From contig DRFI01000011.1 of the NCBI GenBank assembly GCA_011050675.1, forward strand, positions 1-64,000: a DNA stretch of 64,000 bases, read 5' to 3'. Below the pieces are notes generated by a model that did not search any database, was not told where the DNA came from, and worked only from the letters and a program-made list of their open reading frames with translations. Shown piece by piece: positions 1 through 7,958 of the stretch; position 1 is the first letter of the stretch, and each line of letters starts with the position of its first letter. This DNA comes from Maribacter sp. Its GTDB lineage: Bacteria; Bacteroidota; Bacteroidia; Flavobacteriales; Flavobacteriaceae. The translations under genes and the position numbers were made by a program.

Positions 1-2
1 AC

Positions 3-62
3 AGAACTGAACGTGATTTAAGTAGTAAAAGAGAGCCAATTATCAATGTTGTCGAAGTCTAA
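3..62 (+). CDS. C-terminal tail of a gene entering from the left (partial, tentative)
   Basis: An open frame runs from the first bases of the window to a TAA at 60-62 and encodes about 19 residues ending in the sequence INVVEV. Its composition looks protein-like, but it is too short to assign to a family. Another frame stops at 19-21, so the choice of frame is not certain. Confidence 0.3.
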   Translation, partial: RTERDLSSKREPIINVVEV

Positions 63-182
63 AGCTTCACCGTGTATAGTAACCTTAATTCTCTCTTTTG
101 TTCTTTCTTGTTATATCAACAATTTACTGAGAATCAAACTTAAGCAGTATATAAAAAATTGCTGGTTTTGTGCTAAAATAAA

Positions 183-276
183 GGTCGTAGCACGTTTGCT
201 ACGTCTGATTTTCCTTCGGAAAATCCTCGCACGCAAACACGCAACTTTCCATATACATAAACGTTGGCGATAATTA
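183..276. repeat. Structured non-coding element, left flank of the small gene at 283
   Basis: Two near-perfect hairpins follow each other: a 7-bp stem (186-192 with 197-203) and an 8-bp stem (207-214 with 218-225). The element ends in TTGGCGATAATTA (264-276), which recurs in inverted orientation just after the next gene (823-835, 12 of 13 bases matching). It resembles the structured spacers seen between accessory genes in Flavobacteriia, and in shape an integron attC site, but no exact attC core was found. A short open frame crossing this stretch is low-complexity and was not called. Confidence 0.5.
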
Positions 277-282
277 AAAAAA

Positions 283-822
283 ATGCAGATATTATATTTA
301 ATCATAGGGTTAATTGGTCTGACAATGGTTTTTTTCGGAGCTAAATGGCTTCTGAGATCTAAAGCTATTGTGAAATTACCTATTGCTGAAAAAATAAAGA
401 ATTTTACAATAAATCGTTCAGGATTATATTCCGTTTGTATTTTGGGTGGTGGATATCTTAAAACCTCTGTAGGATTTAAAATATTAATATCGAAAAGTAA
501 TAGTCAAGAAAAAATTAGGTTGAAAGAGAATTTTCTAAAGTGGCGATTTAGGAAAAATCGGGAAATCGGTGTTGAATATTTGCATTTTGAAATTGAAAAT
601 ATTGGGGAATATCATATTGAAATTCAGAATCCTGAAAACCTAACGGTTAAAAAATCAAGGTCTATCTTGCAATCGGATAAACCAATCCAAAGCGTCGAAA
701 TTTTAATTAAGGAATCAGTTTCTGTTGCAAAGAAATTATTCGGAGTTATTTTTTTAGTATTAGGAGTAAATATTTCATTTTGGGGAATAATGCTTGCTAT
801 AAATCCAAATCCATTCGGATAA
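283..822 (+). CDS. Small membrane protein of unknown function
   Basis: A 179-residue protein with no family I recognise. Residues 3-25 form a hydrophobic N-terminal segment, the middle is a charged, lysine-rich soluble region of about 125 residues, and residues about 150-172 form a second hydrophobic segment. The likely topology is two membrane passes with the middle region on one side. The gene stands alone, bracketed by inverted TTGGCGAT-type repeats and hairpin-rich spacers, so it looks like a single mobile or cassette-like unit. A reverse-strand open frame overlaps its 3' end, but that frame reads through the downstream hairpin and is judged a shadow. Confidence 0.6.
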   Translation: MQILYLIIGLIGLTMVFFGAKWLLRSKAIVKLPIAEKIKNFTINRSGLYSVCILGGGYLKTSVGFKILISKSNSQEKIRLKENFLKWRFRKNREIGVEYLHFEIENIGEYHIEIQNPENLTVKKSRSILQSDKPIQSVEILIKESVSVAKKLFGVIFLVLGVNISFWGIMLAINPNPFG

Positions 823-1000
823 TAACTATCGCCAAAAACGCATAAGCAATGCGGGAGTTTGTGCTTAATTAAGAGTTCGGGTATATTTGGGAGACCGCCG
901 AATTTTAACAAATTCGACTTATTGCAAAAAAAATCGAATTTGTTAAAAATCGGCTTGTGTTCGACCGAAAGGCTAATGCCTTTCTTCCTCCGCACTGTTC
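823..1000. repeat. Structured non-coding element, right flank of the small gene at 283
   Basis: Starts with TAACTATCGCCAA, the inverted copy of the motif at 264-276. It then contains a 21-bp stem with one mismatch (897-917 pairing with 934-954, 16-base loop) and a perfect 7-bp stem (967-973 with 978-984, loop TAAT). A structure this long and with so few mismatches is unlikely by chance. It may be a recombination site, an insertion remnant or a structured RNA. Coding frames crossing it are rejected because they are broken up by the stems and match no protein pattern. Confidence 0.55.
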
Positions 1001-1039
1001 ATAGCCAAACCATTATTCATTATGACCAACTACTAAGCA

Positions 1040-1798
1040 ATGATAAAATTTTTTAGAAAAATTAGACAAAATTTACTTTTGGAAGGGAAAACTAGAAAAT
1101 ACCTGAAATATGCTTTCGGAGAAATACTTTTGGTTGTAATTGGAATTTTAATTGCGCTTCAGATAAATAATTGGAATGAGCAACGAAAAATTAGAAATGC
1201 TGAAATAGAAATTCTTCATAATTTAAAAACTGAATTAAAATTTAACCTCGAAGAACTAAAAAAAATAAACAAACAACATAAGTCAGAATTTGAAGACGGT
1301 ATTTATCTTTTACATCTCTTCGGAACAGATGTTTCAAATGTTTCTGAACTAAAATTGGATTCACTGACTTCAAATGCTTTTAGCGGATTCTCATTCGAAG
1401 CGAAAGATGGATATATCAAATCACTTATTGCATCAAACAAAATTGATTACCTACAAAACTCTGACTTGAAGTCTTACATTTCATCTTTTGAATCTATGAT
1501 TTTAGATGCTAACCAAGAAGATGGTTACGTGAGAAGATTATTAAATGAACGTTTTTGGCCTTCTATCGATGGTAAATTAAGTGCTCTAAATACCATAACA
1601 CCTTCTGGAAGGTATCAAGAATTTCCAAGAGGAACTTATTCATCAGATTATCAATGGTTCTTCAATAATCGTGAAATGGAAGATTTGACAGCCAATATTT
1701 TCAGCTGGAAAAAAGAGAATGTCATAGATGAACAGATTTTTATGGATAAAATCGAAATAATGATTCAGATAATAGATGTTGAATTAAAAGAAAAATGA
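1040..1798 (+). CDS. DUF6090 family membrane-anchored protein
   Basis: A 252-residue protein. The N-terminus is typical of DUF6090, a Bacteroidetes family of unknown function: a basic start (MIKFFRKIRQNLL), the conserved KYxKYAFGEI stretch, one transmembrane helix at about residues 28-45 (VVIGILIALQINNWNE), then a long, mostly helical soluble domain. In this family the single helix anchors the C-terminal domain at the cytoplasmic membrane; no enzymatic motif is visible. It stands between structured spacers with no obvious operon partner. Proteins of this family often occur in several copies per genome in accessory regions, which fits its position here. Confidence 0.8.
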   Translation: MIKFFRKIRQNLLLEGKTRKYLKYAFGEILLVVIGILIALQINNWNEQRKIRNAEIEILHNLKTELKFNLEELKKINKQHKSEFEDGIYLLHLFGTDVSNVSELKLDSLTSNAFSGFSFEAKDGYIKSLIASNKIDYLQNSDLKSYISSFESMILDANQEDGYVRRLLNERFWPSIDGKLSALNTITPSGRYQEFPRGTYSSDYQWFFNNREMEDLTANIFSWKKENVIDEQIFMDKIEIMIQIIDVELKEK

Positions 1799-1861
1799 CG
1801 TAGCACAGCAAAATCGAAACGTAAGGTGGACTTTATAGTACTACTGAAAGGTCTGTAATCT

Positions 1862-2890
1862 ATGAAAACTACGATGAATTTATTTTTAACAATACTCAAG
1901 TGGATTGGGAAAATTTTAGCTGGACTTATAATTCTTCTATTGATATCGGGGTTGTGCTTCCGGTTATTTGGTTCAAAACCAGTTCCGCCAGGAAAACTAG
2001 TTGATGTCAATGGAACTCAACTTCATATAAGAGCAGAAGGTAAAAAAAATGATTTGCCAACTCTTGTTCTTGAAGCAGGTGCAGGCAGTAATACAGATAT
2101 GATGCATTGGATTGCAGAAGGATTGAAGAATAACCTGCGAGTTATTCGTTATGATAGAGAAGGAAAATGGTTTAGCGAATCAAGTAAAGACAGCATTACA
2201 CCAGAATTTTATGCCAATCAATTACATCAATTACTTGAAAAAAGTGGCGAAAAGCCACCCTATATATTAGCAGGTCATTCTATGGGTGGTCCTTATAATC
2301 AAATATTCAGAGAACTATATCCTAATGAAGTAAAAGGAATGGTCTTCTTAGATTCGAGTCATCCTGAACAATGGGAACGATTAGCACAAAAAGAGTTGTT
2401 TAGCGAAAGTCAAATAGTTCTCGTAAAAACTATTGCAATACTTGCAGATATGGGAATAGTTGGTGCTTACAATACAATATTTAAATCTGAACCTGAGAAT
2501 GATGGCTTACCAAAAAAATGCCATATTCGCTCACATAATCTTACTGCATATACAGGAAAAGTCTTTCGTAGATACATAAAAGAAAATGACATCAATGATA
2601 AAATTCTTTTTAGAGCAGGTCAAACTAAAAGTTTAGATTCCTTACCTGTTTTGGTCTTTACTGCAACTGAACAGTATAAGGAATCTCAAAAGGAAAAGTA
2701 TAGAAGTGAAGGCATAGACCCAGATAAACAAATTGAAATATGGTATAAAATGCAAAAAGAATTGAAAGAACTATCTACTAATGGGAAGCAATTTATTATT
2801 GATGCTAACCATGGTTCCATAATTACAAGAAAGGAAAATGCTGAAATAATTAATAAAGAAATACTTTTAATGGCTGCATCCATTAAATAG
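1862..2890 (+). CDS. Membrane-anchored alpha/beta hydrolase
   Basis: A 342-residue serine hydrolase of unknown substrate. Residues about 10-36 are one hydrophobic segment that should anchor the enzyme at the inner membrane with the catalytic domain outside. The nucleophile elbow AGHSMGG places the serine at 140; the likely catalytic histidine is 317 (ANHGS). The pattern EAGAGSNTDMMHW after the first beta strand is the oxyanion-hole region of this family. It is followed by the CrtA-like/unknown pair after about 80 bases, without clear co-transcription signals. A second enzyme of the same superfamily lies at 5713. Confidence 0.85.
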   Translation: MKTTMNLFLTILKWIGKILAGLIILLLISGLCFRLFGSKPVPPGKLVDVNGTQLHIRAEGKKNDLPTLVLEAGAGSNTDMMHWIAEGLKNNLRVIRYDREGKWFSESSKDSITPEFYANQLHQLLEKSGEKPPYILAGHSMGGPYNQIFRELYPNEVKGMVFLDSSHPEQWERLAQKELFSESQIVLVKTIAILADMGIVGAYNTIFKSEPENDGLPKKCHIRSHNLTAYTGKVFRRYIKENDINDKILFRAGQTKSLDSLPVLVFTATEQYKESQKEKYRSEGIDPDKQIEIWYKMQKELKELSTNGKQFIIDANHGSIITRKENAEIINKEILLMAASIK

Positions 2891-2968
2891 AAAAATCATT
2901 AGTTAGTTGTTAATTCACAAAGAACTAAAGCAATACGAAATAAAATCTACCAGAATCAATAAAAATAC

Positions 2969-3679
2969 ATGACTATATTCTCTTATCATCTTGTTAGCAT
3001 ACCATTTACAATGGCGATAAAAGGATTGTTCTACAGCCCAATACATAAAAATACCAAAGGCTTAATTCATGCTGAATATATGACGGCGATGACATTAGGC
3101 TCTCCAATTATTTCTACTTCCAGATTTCTTATAAAACAAGTTGCAATTTTTGTACAATGGGAAAATGAAGAAGCTCTTGAAAATTACCTGAAAAAAGAAA
3201 AAATCGGCAAACTTTTGACAAAAGGATGGCACGTTCGGTTAGAATTCATGAGGGAATGGGGCAAAATAGCTGGATTCAAAATTCCTGAACAGAAAGCAAA
3301 ATTAGAAACCCCAACATCCCCGGTTGTAGCGGTTACAATTGCTAGAATGAAGCCATTGGCTGTACCTAGATTTTTACATTGGGGAAGACCTGTTGAAAAA
3401 TTAGTTCGTGACCATGAAGGAACTTTACTTTCATTAGCCTCTGTTAGATTTCCTAATACCGTTTCTACTTTTTCAATTTGGAAAACAGAAGAAAAAATGA
3501 CGAATATGGTTCACGGTCATAGTGCTATGCCAAAGCCAAAAAGACATTCTAATGCGATGAAAGAGCGGGAGCGAAAAGACTTTCATTTCGAATTTACGAC
3601 CCTGCGTTTTAAACCTATTTCTGAGTTTGGTTCGTGGAAAGGCAGAGAGAATTATATTCCTGATCTTAAAAAGAATTAA
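2969..3679 (+). CDS. Spheroidene monooxygenase-like (CrtA-like) protein
   Basis: A 236-residue protein resembling the CrtA-like family, which has two ferredoxin-like halves related to antibiotic-biosynthesis monooxygenases. Visible marks are the N-terminal half with a WENEEALENYL-type helix (about 65-78), the start of the second half with VAVTIARMKPLAVPRF (about 112-128), and TFSIWKTEEKM (about 168-178), which corresponds to the family's TFSIWpd-aM motif. CrtA itself oxidises carotenoids in phototrophs; no carotenoid gene is adjacent here, so the substrate is unknown. The stop codon is directly followed by the ATG of the next gene, implying translational coupling. Family call is moderate; the reaction is inference. 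Confidence 0.55.
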   Translation: MTIFSYHLVSIPFTMAIKGLFYSPIHKNTKGLIHAEYMTAMTLGSPIISTSRFLIKQVAIFVQWENEEALENYLKKEKIGKLLTKGWHVRLEFMREWGKIAGFKIPEQKAKLETPTSPVVAVTIARMKPLAVPRFLHWGRPVEKLVRDHEGTLLSLASVRFPNTVSTFSIWKTEEKMTNMVHGHSAMPKPKRHSNAMKERERKDFHFEFTTLRFKPISEFGSWKGRENYIPDLKKN

Positions 3680-4561
3680 ATGGGAGTTGCAATTCTAAAA
3701 CAAAACCTCCAAGATTTAATTACACAACAATGGGTAATACTATTTGGAGAAAAAATTATTGAAGATCAAAACAAATGGCTGTTAGGTCCTTTTGGGAGCA
3801 CAAAAGGTATTGGTGTAAAATTTATTGAGCAACTAGCTAAAAATGAGCAGTTAATAGTTGATGGGAAAGAAAATGATAAAGGGATATTATCATCCATAAA
3901 CCAGTTGTATTTATCTAGTGAAGAACGAAATAAATTATCTAAAAACGTTATTGATTTCTACGAAAACACAAGTAACTACGATTTTGATTTGAAAGTAAAA
4001 TGGAACCCTTTTTTTAAAGGATTCGGTGTGCTGCTACGATTATTATTTAGTAATCGAATTGAACAGTTAAACGTACCAATTGAAAACATTAAGGATTCAG
4101 AATCCTTAAAAAGTGATATAATTCACTTATTAGATGCTACAACCAAAGAAGTGAAACGCACCATATGGCTCAGAACTTTTAAAGCAACAGGGGAGGTAGT
4201 GTATTCGGGTGTTTATGAGACGTGTGTAATACCTTCTGGACAAACTTGTATCAAAGCTATATTTCCATTGCCGAACGGAAATGCTACAGTTATTTTAAGT
4301 CCGAGTGTTGGTGAGAATGGAGAACTGATTTTAACTTCTTCTGGAAAGAAAATCGGTGATAGTGGCTTTTACTTTTTACTAAACGACTCCAAAGGAAACA
4401 TATGGACAAAATTTATTAAATCATTTAAGGATGAGCTAGTTGTAAGCTCTAAAAATGAACATATTACGGCATTACAAACCTTGACTTTATGGAATTTAAG
4501 AGTTTTACAATTTACATATAACATCAATAAAAAAAGTGCCAACAACTTGACATGCAAGTGA
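3680..4561 (+). CDS. Hypothetical protein coupled to the CrtA-like gene
   Basis: A 293-residue protein I do not recognise. It has no signal peptide and no long hydrophobic helix. The first 150 residues are mixed alpha/beta with many charges; from about residue 160 it reads as beta-rich (repeated short strands such as TGEVVYSGVYET and NATVILSPSVG), ending in a helical LQTLTLWNLRVLQF stretch. The ATG starts on the base after the upstream TAA, so the two genes are almost certainly one operon and may act together. Product is likely cytoplasmic. Confidence 0.7.
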   Translation: MGVAILKQNLQDLITQQWVILFGEKIIEDQNKWLLGPFGSTKGIGVKFIEQLAKNEQLIVDGKENDKGILSSINQLYLSSEERNKLSKNVIDFYENTSNYDFDLKVKWNPFFKGFGVLLRLLFSNRIEQLNVPIENIKDSESLKSDIIHLLDATTKEVKRTIWLRTFKATGEVVYSGVYETCVIPSGQTCIKAIFPLPNGNATVILSPSVGENGELILTSSGKKIGDSGFYFLLNDSKGNIWTKFIKSFKDELVVSSKNEHITALQTLTLWNLRVLQFTYNINKKSANNLTCK

Positions 4562-4704
4562 TTTGGAGTTTAGGTCTGAATTGAAAAGGTCAAATATAGT
4601 TTTGGACAAGAAAAAAATAAACTCAACAATGGTTTTGCTTGGTGCTAAGACATAAACAAAATTGGATCATGATTGCATTTATAAACCCAAAAAACAACCT
4701 GAAT

Positions 4705-5313
4705 ATGAAAATACACATCTTAACTGTATTCGCTTTAATCATTTCAATTTCATGTAAAAGCGATCCGAACAAAGAAATTGATGAAGGAAAGATTACAGAA
4801 AACGTTTATTATAATAGCGAAATAGGTTGGACAATAGAGATACCAAAAGGCTGGAATGTGACCAAAAGAGAAGAATTACAAAGGAGAAATAATAAAGGAC
4901 TAAAAGCAGTAAATGAGGCAAATGGTATTGATTACGATGCCAATGATTTGAAACAACTTATTGGTTTTCAAAAAGATAGATTGCATGTTTTTGGAGCGAC
5001 AACTGAAAAGTTTGAACTAGAGTATGATGGCGAATATGAAGAAAACAAGAAAATGGTTAAGGAAATCCTCTACAAAACTTATGTTGAAAATGGATTAAAG
5101 GTTGATACCATTTCTAAAAAAGAGAAGATTGATAATTTAGAATTTGATTTATTTCAAATTACAGTTTATAATCCAAAAGGAGGAGTTATGCTATATCAAG
5201 ATTTGTATTGCAGATATATAAATGGCCTTGATTTTGGAGTAAATCTAAATTACATTAATGATAATGAAAAAGAAGAATTAATGAACGTATGGAAAAACTC
5301 GAAGTTTAATTAA
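4705..5313 (+). CDS. Hypothetical lipoprotein
   Basis: The start at 4705 is chosen because it gives a clean lipoprotein signal, MKIHILTVFALIISISC, with the lipidated cysteine at residue 17; an upstream in-frame ATG at 4639 would only add a hydrophilic 22-residue tail. The 202-residue product continues with a WTIEIPKGW motif typical of small exported beta-rich proteins that begin with a 'folded core after lipobox' arrangement, but I cannot place it in a named family. Expected in the periplasm or on the outer membrane. Monocistronic, between AT-rich spacers. Confidence 0.7.
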   Translation: MKIHILTVFALIISISCKSDPNKEIDEGKITENVYYNSEIGWTIEIPKGWNVTKREELQRRNNKGLKAVNEANGIDYDANDLKQLIGFQKDRLHVFGATTEKFELEYDGEYEENKKMVKEILYKTYVENGLKVDTISKKEKIDNLEFDLFQITVYNPKGGVMLYQDLYCRYINGLDFGVNLNYINDNEKEELMNVWKNSKFN

Positions 5314-5364
5314 ATAATCTGCTATAACAAGGTGTTCGAGCATGACAGATATGTGTTTGTATAA

Positions 5365-5604
5365 ATGGTTATGTCTTTATACTATTGTGGTAGTGGGTCA
5401 TCAACTTATTATAGCTGGACCTTGAGCGAAGATTTGAAAAGAATTAATATTTATAGACATTCAGAGTTGTTAAAAGCAATGGAAGAGGAAAATCCTGAAG
5501 AATTTAAAAGAATGGAGTTACTTGATAGATATGATGAAATGGAGCTATTGCTTGTTATTCAAGATAATGGGGATTTAGGGTTGGAAATAATAGATTGTAA
5601 TTAA
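5365..5604 (+). CDS. Small acidic hypothetical protein
   Basis: A 79-residue acidic protein, with runs of glutamate (AMEEENPEEFKRMELLDR) and no signal peptide or membrane helix. The middle is predicted helical. I recognise no family. It starts about 50 bases after the lipoprotein gene and could be a truncated remnant of a larger acquired gene. Coding potential is supported by amino-acid composition and by the lack of a better frame on either strand. Confidence 0.45.
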   Translation: MVMSLYYCGSGSSTYYSWTLSEDLKRINIYRHSELLKAMEEENPEEFKRMELLDRYDEMELLLVIQDNGDLGLEIIDCN

Positions 5605-5712
5605 ACTTTACAGGTTGATCTTACCCTGAGAGTTTGGCTTATTTTGGAACGATTTTTGTTTCAACAATTAGACCAAAAGAAAACATCCATTAAGCTTTAA
5701 ACCACTGACCAA

Positions 5713-6849
5713 ATGAAATTTTTCAATCTTTCGATAGTATTCTTGCTTTCACTTTCCATGCATTCTCAAACCCTAGATACACTAGTAAACGTCGGCGGTT
5801 ATAATATGCATTTTAAAATAATGAAAGGCGAGGGGACTCCAATTCTTTTTGAAGCAGGGGCTGGTAATGATGCTTCTGTATGGAACGACATACTAGAGAA
5901 AATTCATAATGTTACCGGTACTACATTAATCACCTATGATCGCTCAGGGTTTGGAACAAGTGAATTAAATCCTAATTTGAAAAACGATGCAGATTTTGGA
6001 ATAGAAAATGGAATAAAGGAACTGGAGGCAGGGCTTTCAAAGTTGGGTTATGACAATGAAATAATATTGGTTTCCCATTCGTACGGTGGCTTATATAACT
6101 TGTTATACGCACATAAACATCCTAAAAAGGTAAAGTCGGTGGTTTTAATAGATGTTACTCTTAATAACTTCTGGAATGAAGAATTACTGACAATGAGAGA
6201 TAACATGTTTGATACAAGTGCTATGGTAAAGCCTTCGGGTGATTATTACATGAATTCAAATTTCAATGAAATTATGCGGTATATGAGAAGTATAGAATTC
6301 CCAAACAGCATACCTATCATAAATATATTTCCTGAAAACTCATTTACAGGTTTTCCAGAGGTGCTTTCAAATAGATGGAGAAAGCTTCACAAAGAATTTA
6401 ATAACAATAAGGACAATGTAGAGAATATTATAGCTTACGGAAGTGCTCATGCGGTCTTTCAAGATAATCCGGGGCTAATCATCAACACAATTTTAAAGGC
6501 GTATTCAGAAACATTAAATGAAAATCAGCAAAGAGAGTTGTTGCAAAAAGTTTTAGATAATGCAATAGAAATGTCTATTGAAACTAAAGTAAACAATCGT
6601 TCGGAACAAGATCTAAATGAATTAGGGTATTCATTTTTAAGAAATGAAGAATTAGAAAAGGCCACGGAAGTTTTTAAATTGAATACAGTACTTTTTCCAG
6701 GTAGTTTTAATGTATTTGATAGTTATGGAGAGGTTTTATTGATGGCAGATAAAAAGGTTGAGGCAATAGAAATGTACGAGAAGTCAATTGAACTGAATCC
6801 GGAAAATGAAAATGCGAAGAATGTGTTGTTAGAATTGAAACAAGAGTAA
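5713..6849 (+). CDS. Exported alpha/beta hydrolase with C-terminal TPR repeats
   Basis: A 378-residue secreted enzyme. Residues 1-19 (MKFFNLSIVFLLSLSMHSQ) are a signal peptide. Residues about 25-255 are an alpha/beta hydrolase: FEAGAGNDASVW near the oxyanion hole, YDRSGFGTS, and the nucleophile elbow SHSYGG; a likely catalytic histidine lies in GSAHAVF. Residues about 290-375 contain two to three tetratricopeptide units (ELGYSFLRNEELEKA, YGEVLLMADKKVEAIEMYEK), an arrangement common in flavobacterial serine hydrolases. Substrate unknown. The gene is followed after 56 bases by the PqqB-like lipoprotein on the same strand, so a loose exported-hydrolase cluster starts here. Confidence 0.85.
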   Translation: MKFFNLSIVFLLSLSMHSQTLDTLVNVGGYNMHFKIMKGEGTPILFEAGAGNDASVWNDILEKIHNVTGTTLITYDRSGFGTSELNPNLKNDADFGIENGIKELEAGLSKLGYDNEIILVSHSYGGLYNLLYAHKHPKKVKSVVLIDVTLNNFWNEELLTMRDNMFDTSAMVKPSGDYYMNSNFNEIMRYMRSIEFPNSIPIINIFPENSFTGFPEVLSNRWRKLHKEFNNNKDNVENIIAYGSAHAVFQDNPGLIINTILKAYSETLNENQQRELLQKVLDNAIEMSIETKVNNRSEQDLNELGYSFLRNEELEKATEVFKLNTVLFPGSFNVFDSYGEVLLMADKKVEAIEMYEKSIELNPENENAKNVLLELKQE

Positions 6850-6905
6850 ATCGCTACATTTCCGCTTATTATTAGTAATATATAAACATCGTGTAAGAAA
6901 TAAAA

Positions 6906-7874
6906 ATGAATAGATTTCTTGTAATTATTTTAGCTATCGTGATTTTTTCCTGTTCTGAAAAATCAAAACCAAAACAAGGTGTATTACCTAGTCCAGAAAT
7001 TCATGTATATAACACTTCGATCGTTATTCTTGGAACAGCACAAGACGCAGGTTCACCTCAAATAGGATGCAAAAAAGTGTGTTGCATTGAGCTATTCGAG
7101 GATGCTAATATAGATAGGCGCGTTATTTCGTTAGGATTAATTGATACGAAAAATCAAAAATCGTACTTGTTTGATGCTACACCCGACATTGGTAAACAGA
7201 TGAAAATGCTTACCAAATATGAGACAAAAAGCGATAAGGAATTGGTAGATGGTGTTTTTCTGACACATGCACATATAGGTCATTATACTGGGTTAATGTA
7301 TTTAGGAAAGGAAGCTATGGATGCCAAAAATACACCTGTGTATGTGATGCCCAAAATGGAAAGTTTTCTTAATGAAAACGGACCTTGGAATCAGCTTGTA
7401 GAAAGAGAAAATATTGTGCTCCACAAGATGGTAAATGAAGCTCCAGTTCATTTATCAGAATCAATTGAGGTAACACCAATTTTAGTGCCACATAGAGATG
7501 AGTTCTCAGAAACAGTTGGATATCATATAAAAGGGCCAAGTAAAAGTGCTTTGTTTATTCCTGATATTGACAAATGGGATAAATGGGAGAAGGATATTGT
7601 TGCTGAAATTAAGAAGGTTGATTACGCATTTATAGATGCCACTTTTTACAGCGGTAAAGAAATTAATAATAGGGATATTAGTGAAATTCCACATCCCTTT
7701 GTAATTGAAAGTATTGAGAAATTTGAGGGTTTAAGTGAAAAGGATAGAAGCAAGGTTGTTTTTATCCATTTTAACCATACAAATCCATTGTTGGACCCTA
7801 ATAGTCAAGAAAGTCTTTTAGTACTTGAAAAAGGATTTAAAATTGGACGAATTAATGATGTATTTAAATTATAG
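6906..7874 (+). CDS. PqqB-like metallo-beta-lactamase-fold lipoprotein
   Basis: A 322-residue protein with a lipoprotein signal ending FSC (Cys16). The N-terminal LGTAQDAGSPQIGCKKVCC resembles the LGSAAGGGFPQ...C start of PqqB and its relatives. The metal motif is THAHIGHYTGL (His121, His123, His126), where the aspartate of the classical HxHxDH motif is glycine; later histidines occur in VPHRDE and HFNHTNP, and FIPDIDKWD and DATFYSG are fold-conserved. No other PQQ biosynthesis gene is present in this window, and the lipid anchor puts the enzyme outside the cytoplasm, so PQQ synthesis is unlikely; a hydrolase of unknown substrate is the better description. Confidence 0.8.
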   Translation: MNRFLVIILAIVIFSCSEKSKPKQGVLPSPEIHVYNTSIVILGTAQDAGSPQIGCKKVCCIELFEDANIDRRVISLGLIDTKNQKSYLFDATPDIGKQMKMLTKYETKSDKELVDGVFLTHAHIGHYTGLMYLGKEAMDAKNTPVYVMPKMESFLNENGPWNQLVERENIVLHKMVNEAPVHLSESIEVTPILVPHRDEFSETVGYHIKGPSKSALFIPDIDKWDKWEKDIVAEIKKVDYAFIDATFYSGKEINNRDISEIPHPFVIESIEKFEGLSEKDRSKVVFIHFNHTNPLLDPNSQESLLVLEKGFKIGRINDVFKL

Positions 7875-7958
7875 GTATTGTTAAAATCAAATAAAGTTAA
7901 TTACGTAGCATTCGTGAAGAGCTGATAAGATGTTTTTATATGCACTATATTTAGTTCT

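Noticed and set aside
46..273. Plus-strand frame of 75 codons near the left end
   Set aside because: It reads through the hairpins of the structured element and has no protein-like pattern.
111..305. Minus-strand frame over the same region
   Set aside because: Antisense to the hairpin element, low complexity, no start context.
624..995. Minus-strand frame of 123 codons overlapping the small gene and spacer
   Set aside because: Antisense to a better frame and crosses the 21-bp stem twice; no recognisable domain.
859..1056. Plus-strand frame of 65 codons in the second structured spacer
   Set aside because: It consists of the two arms of the long hairpin and lacks coding character.
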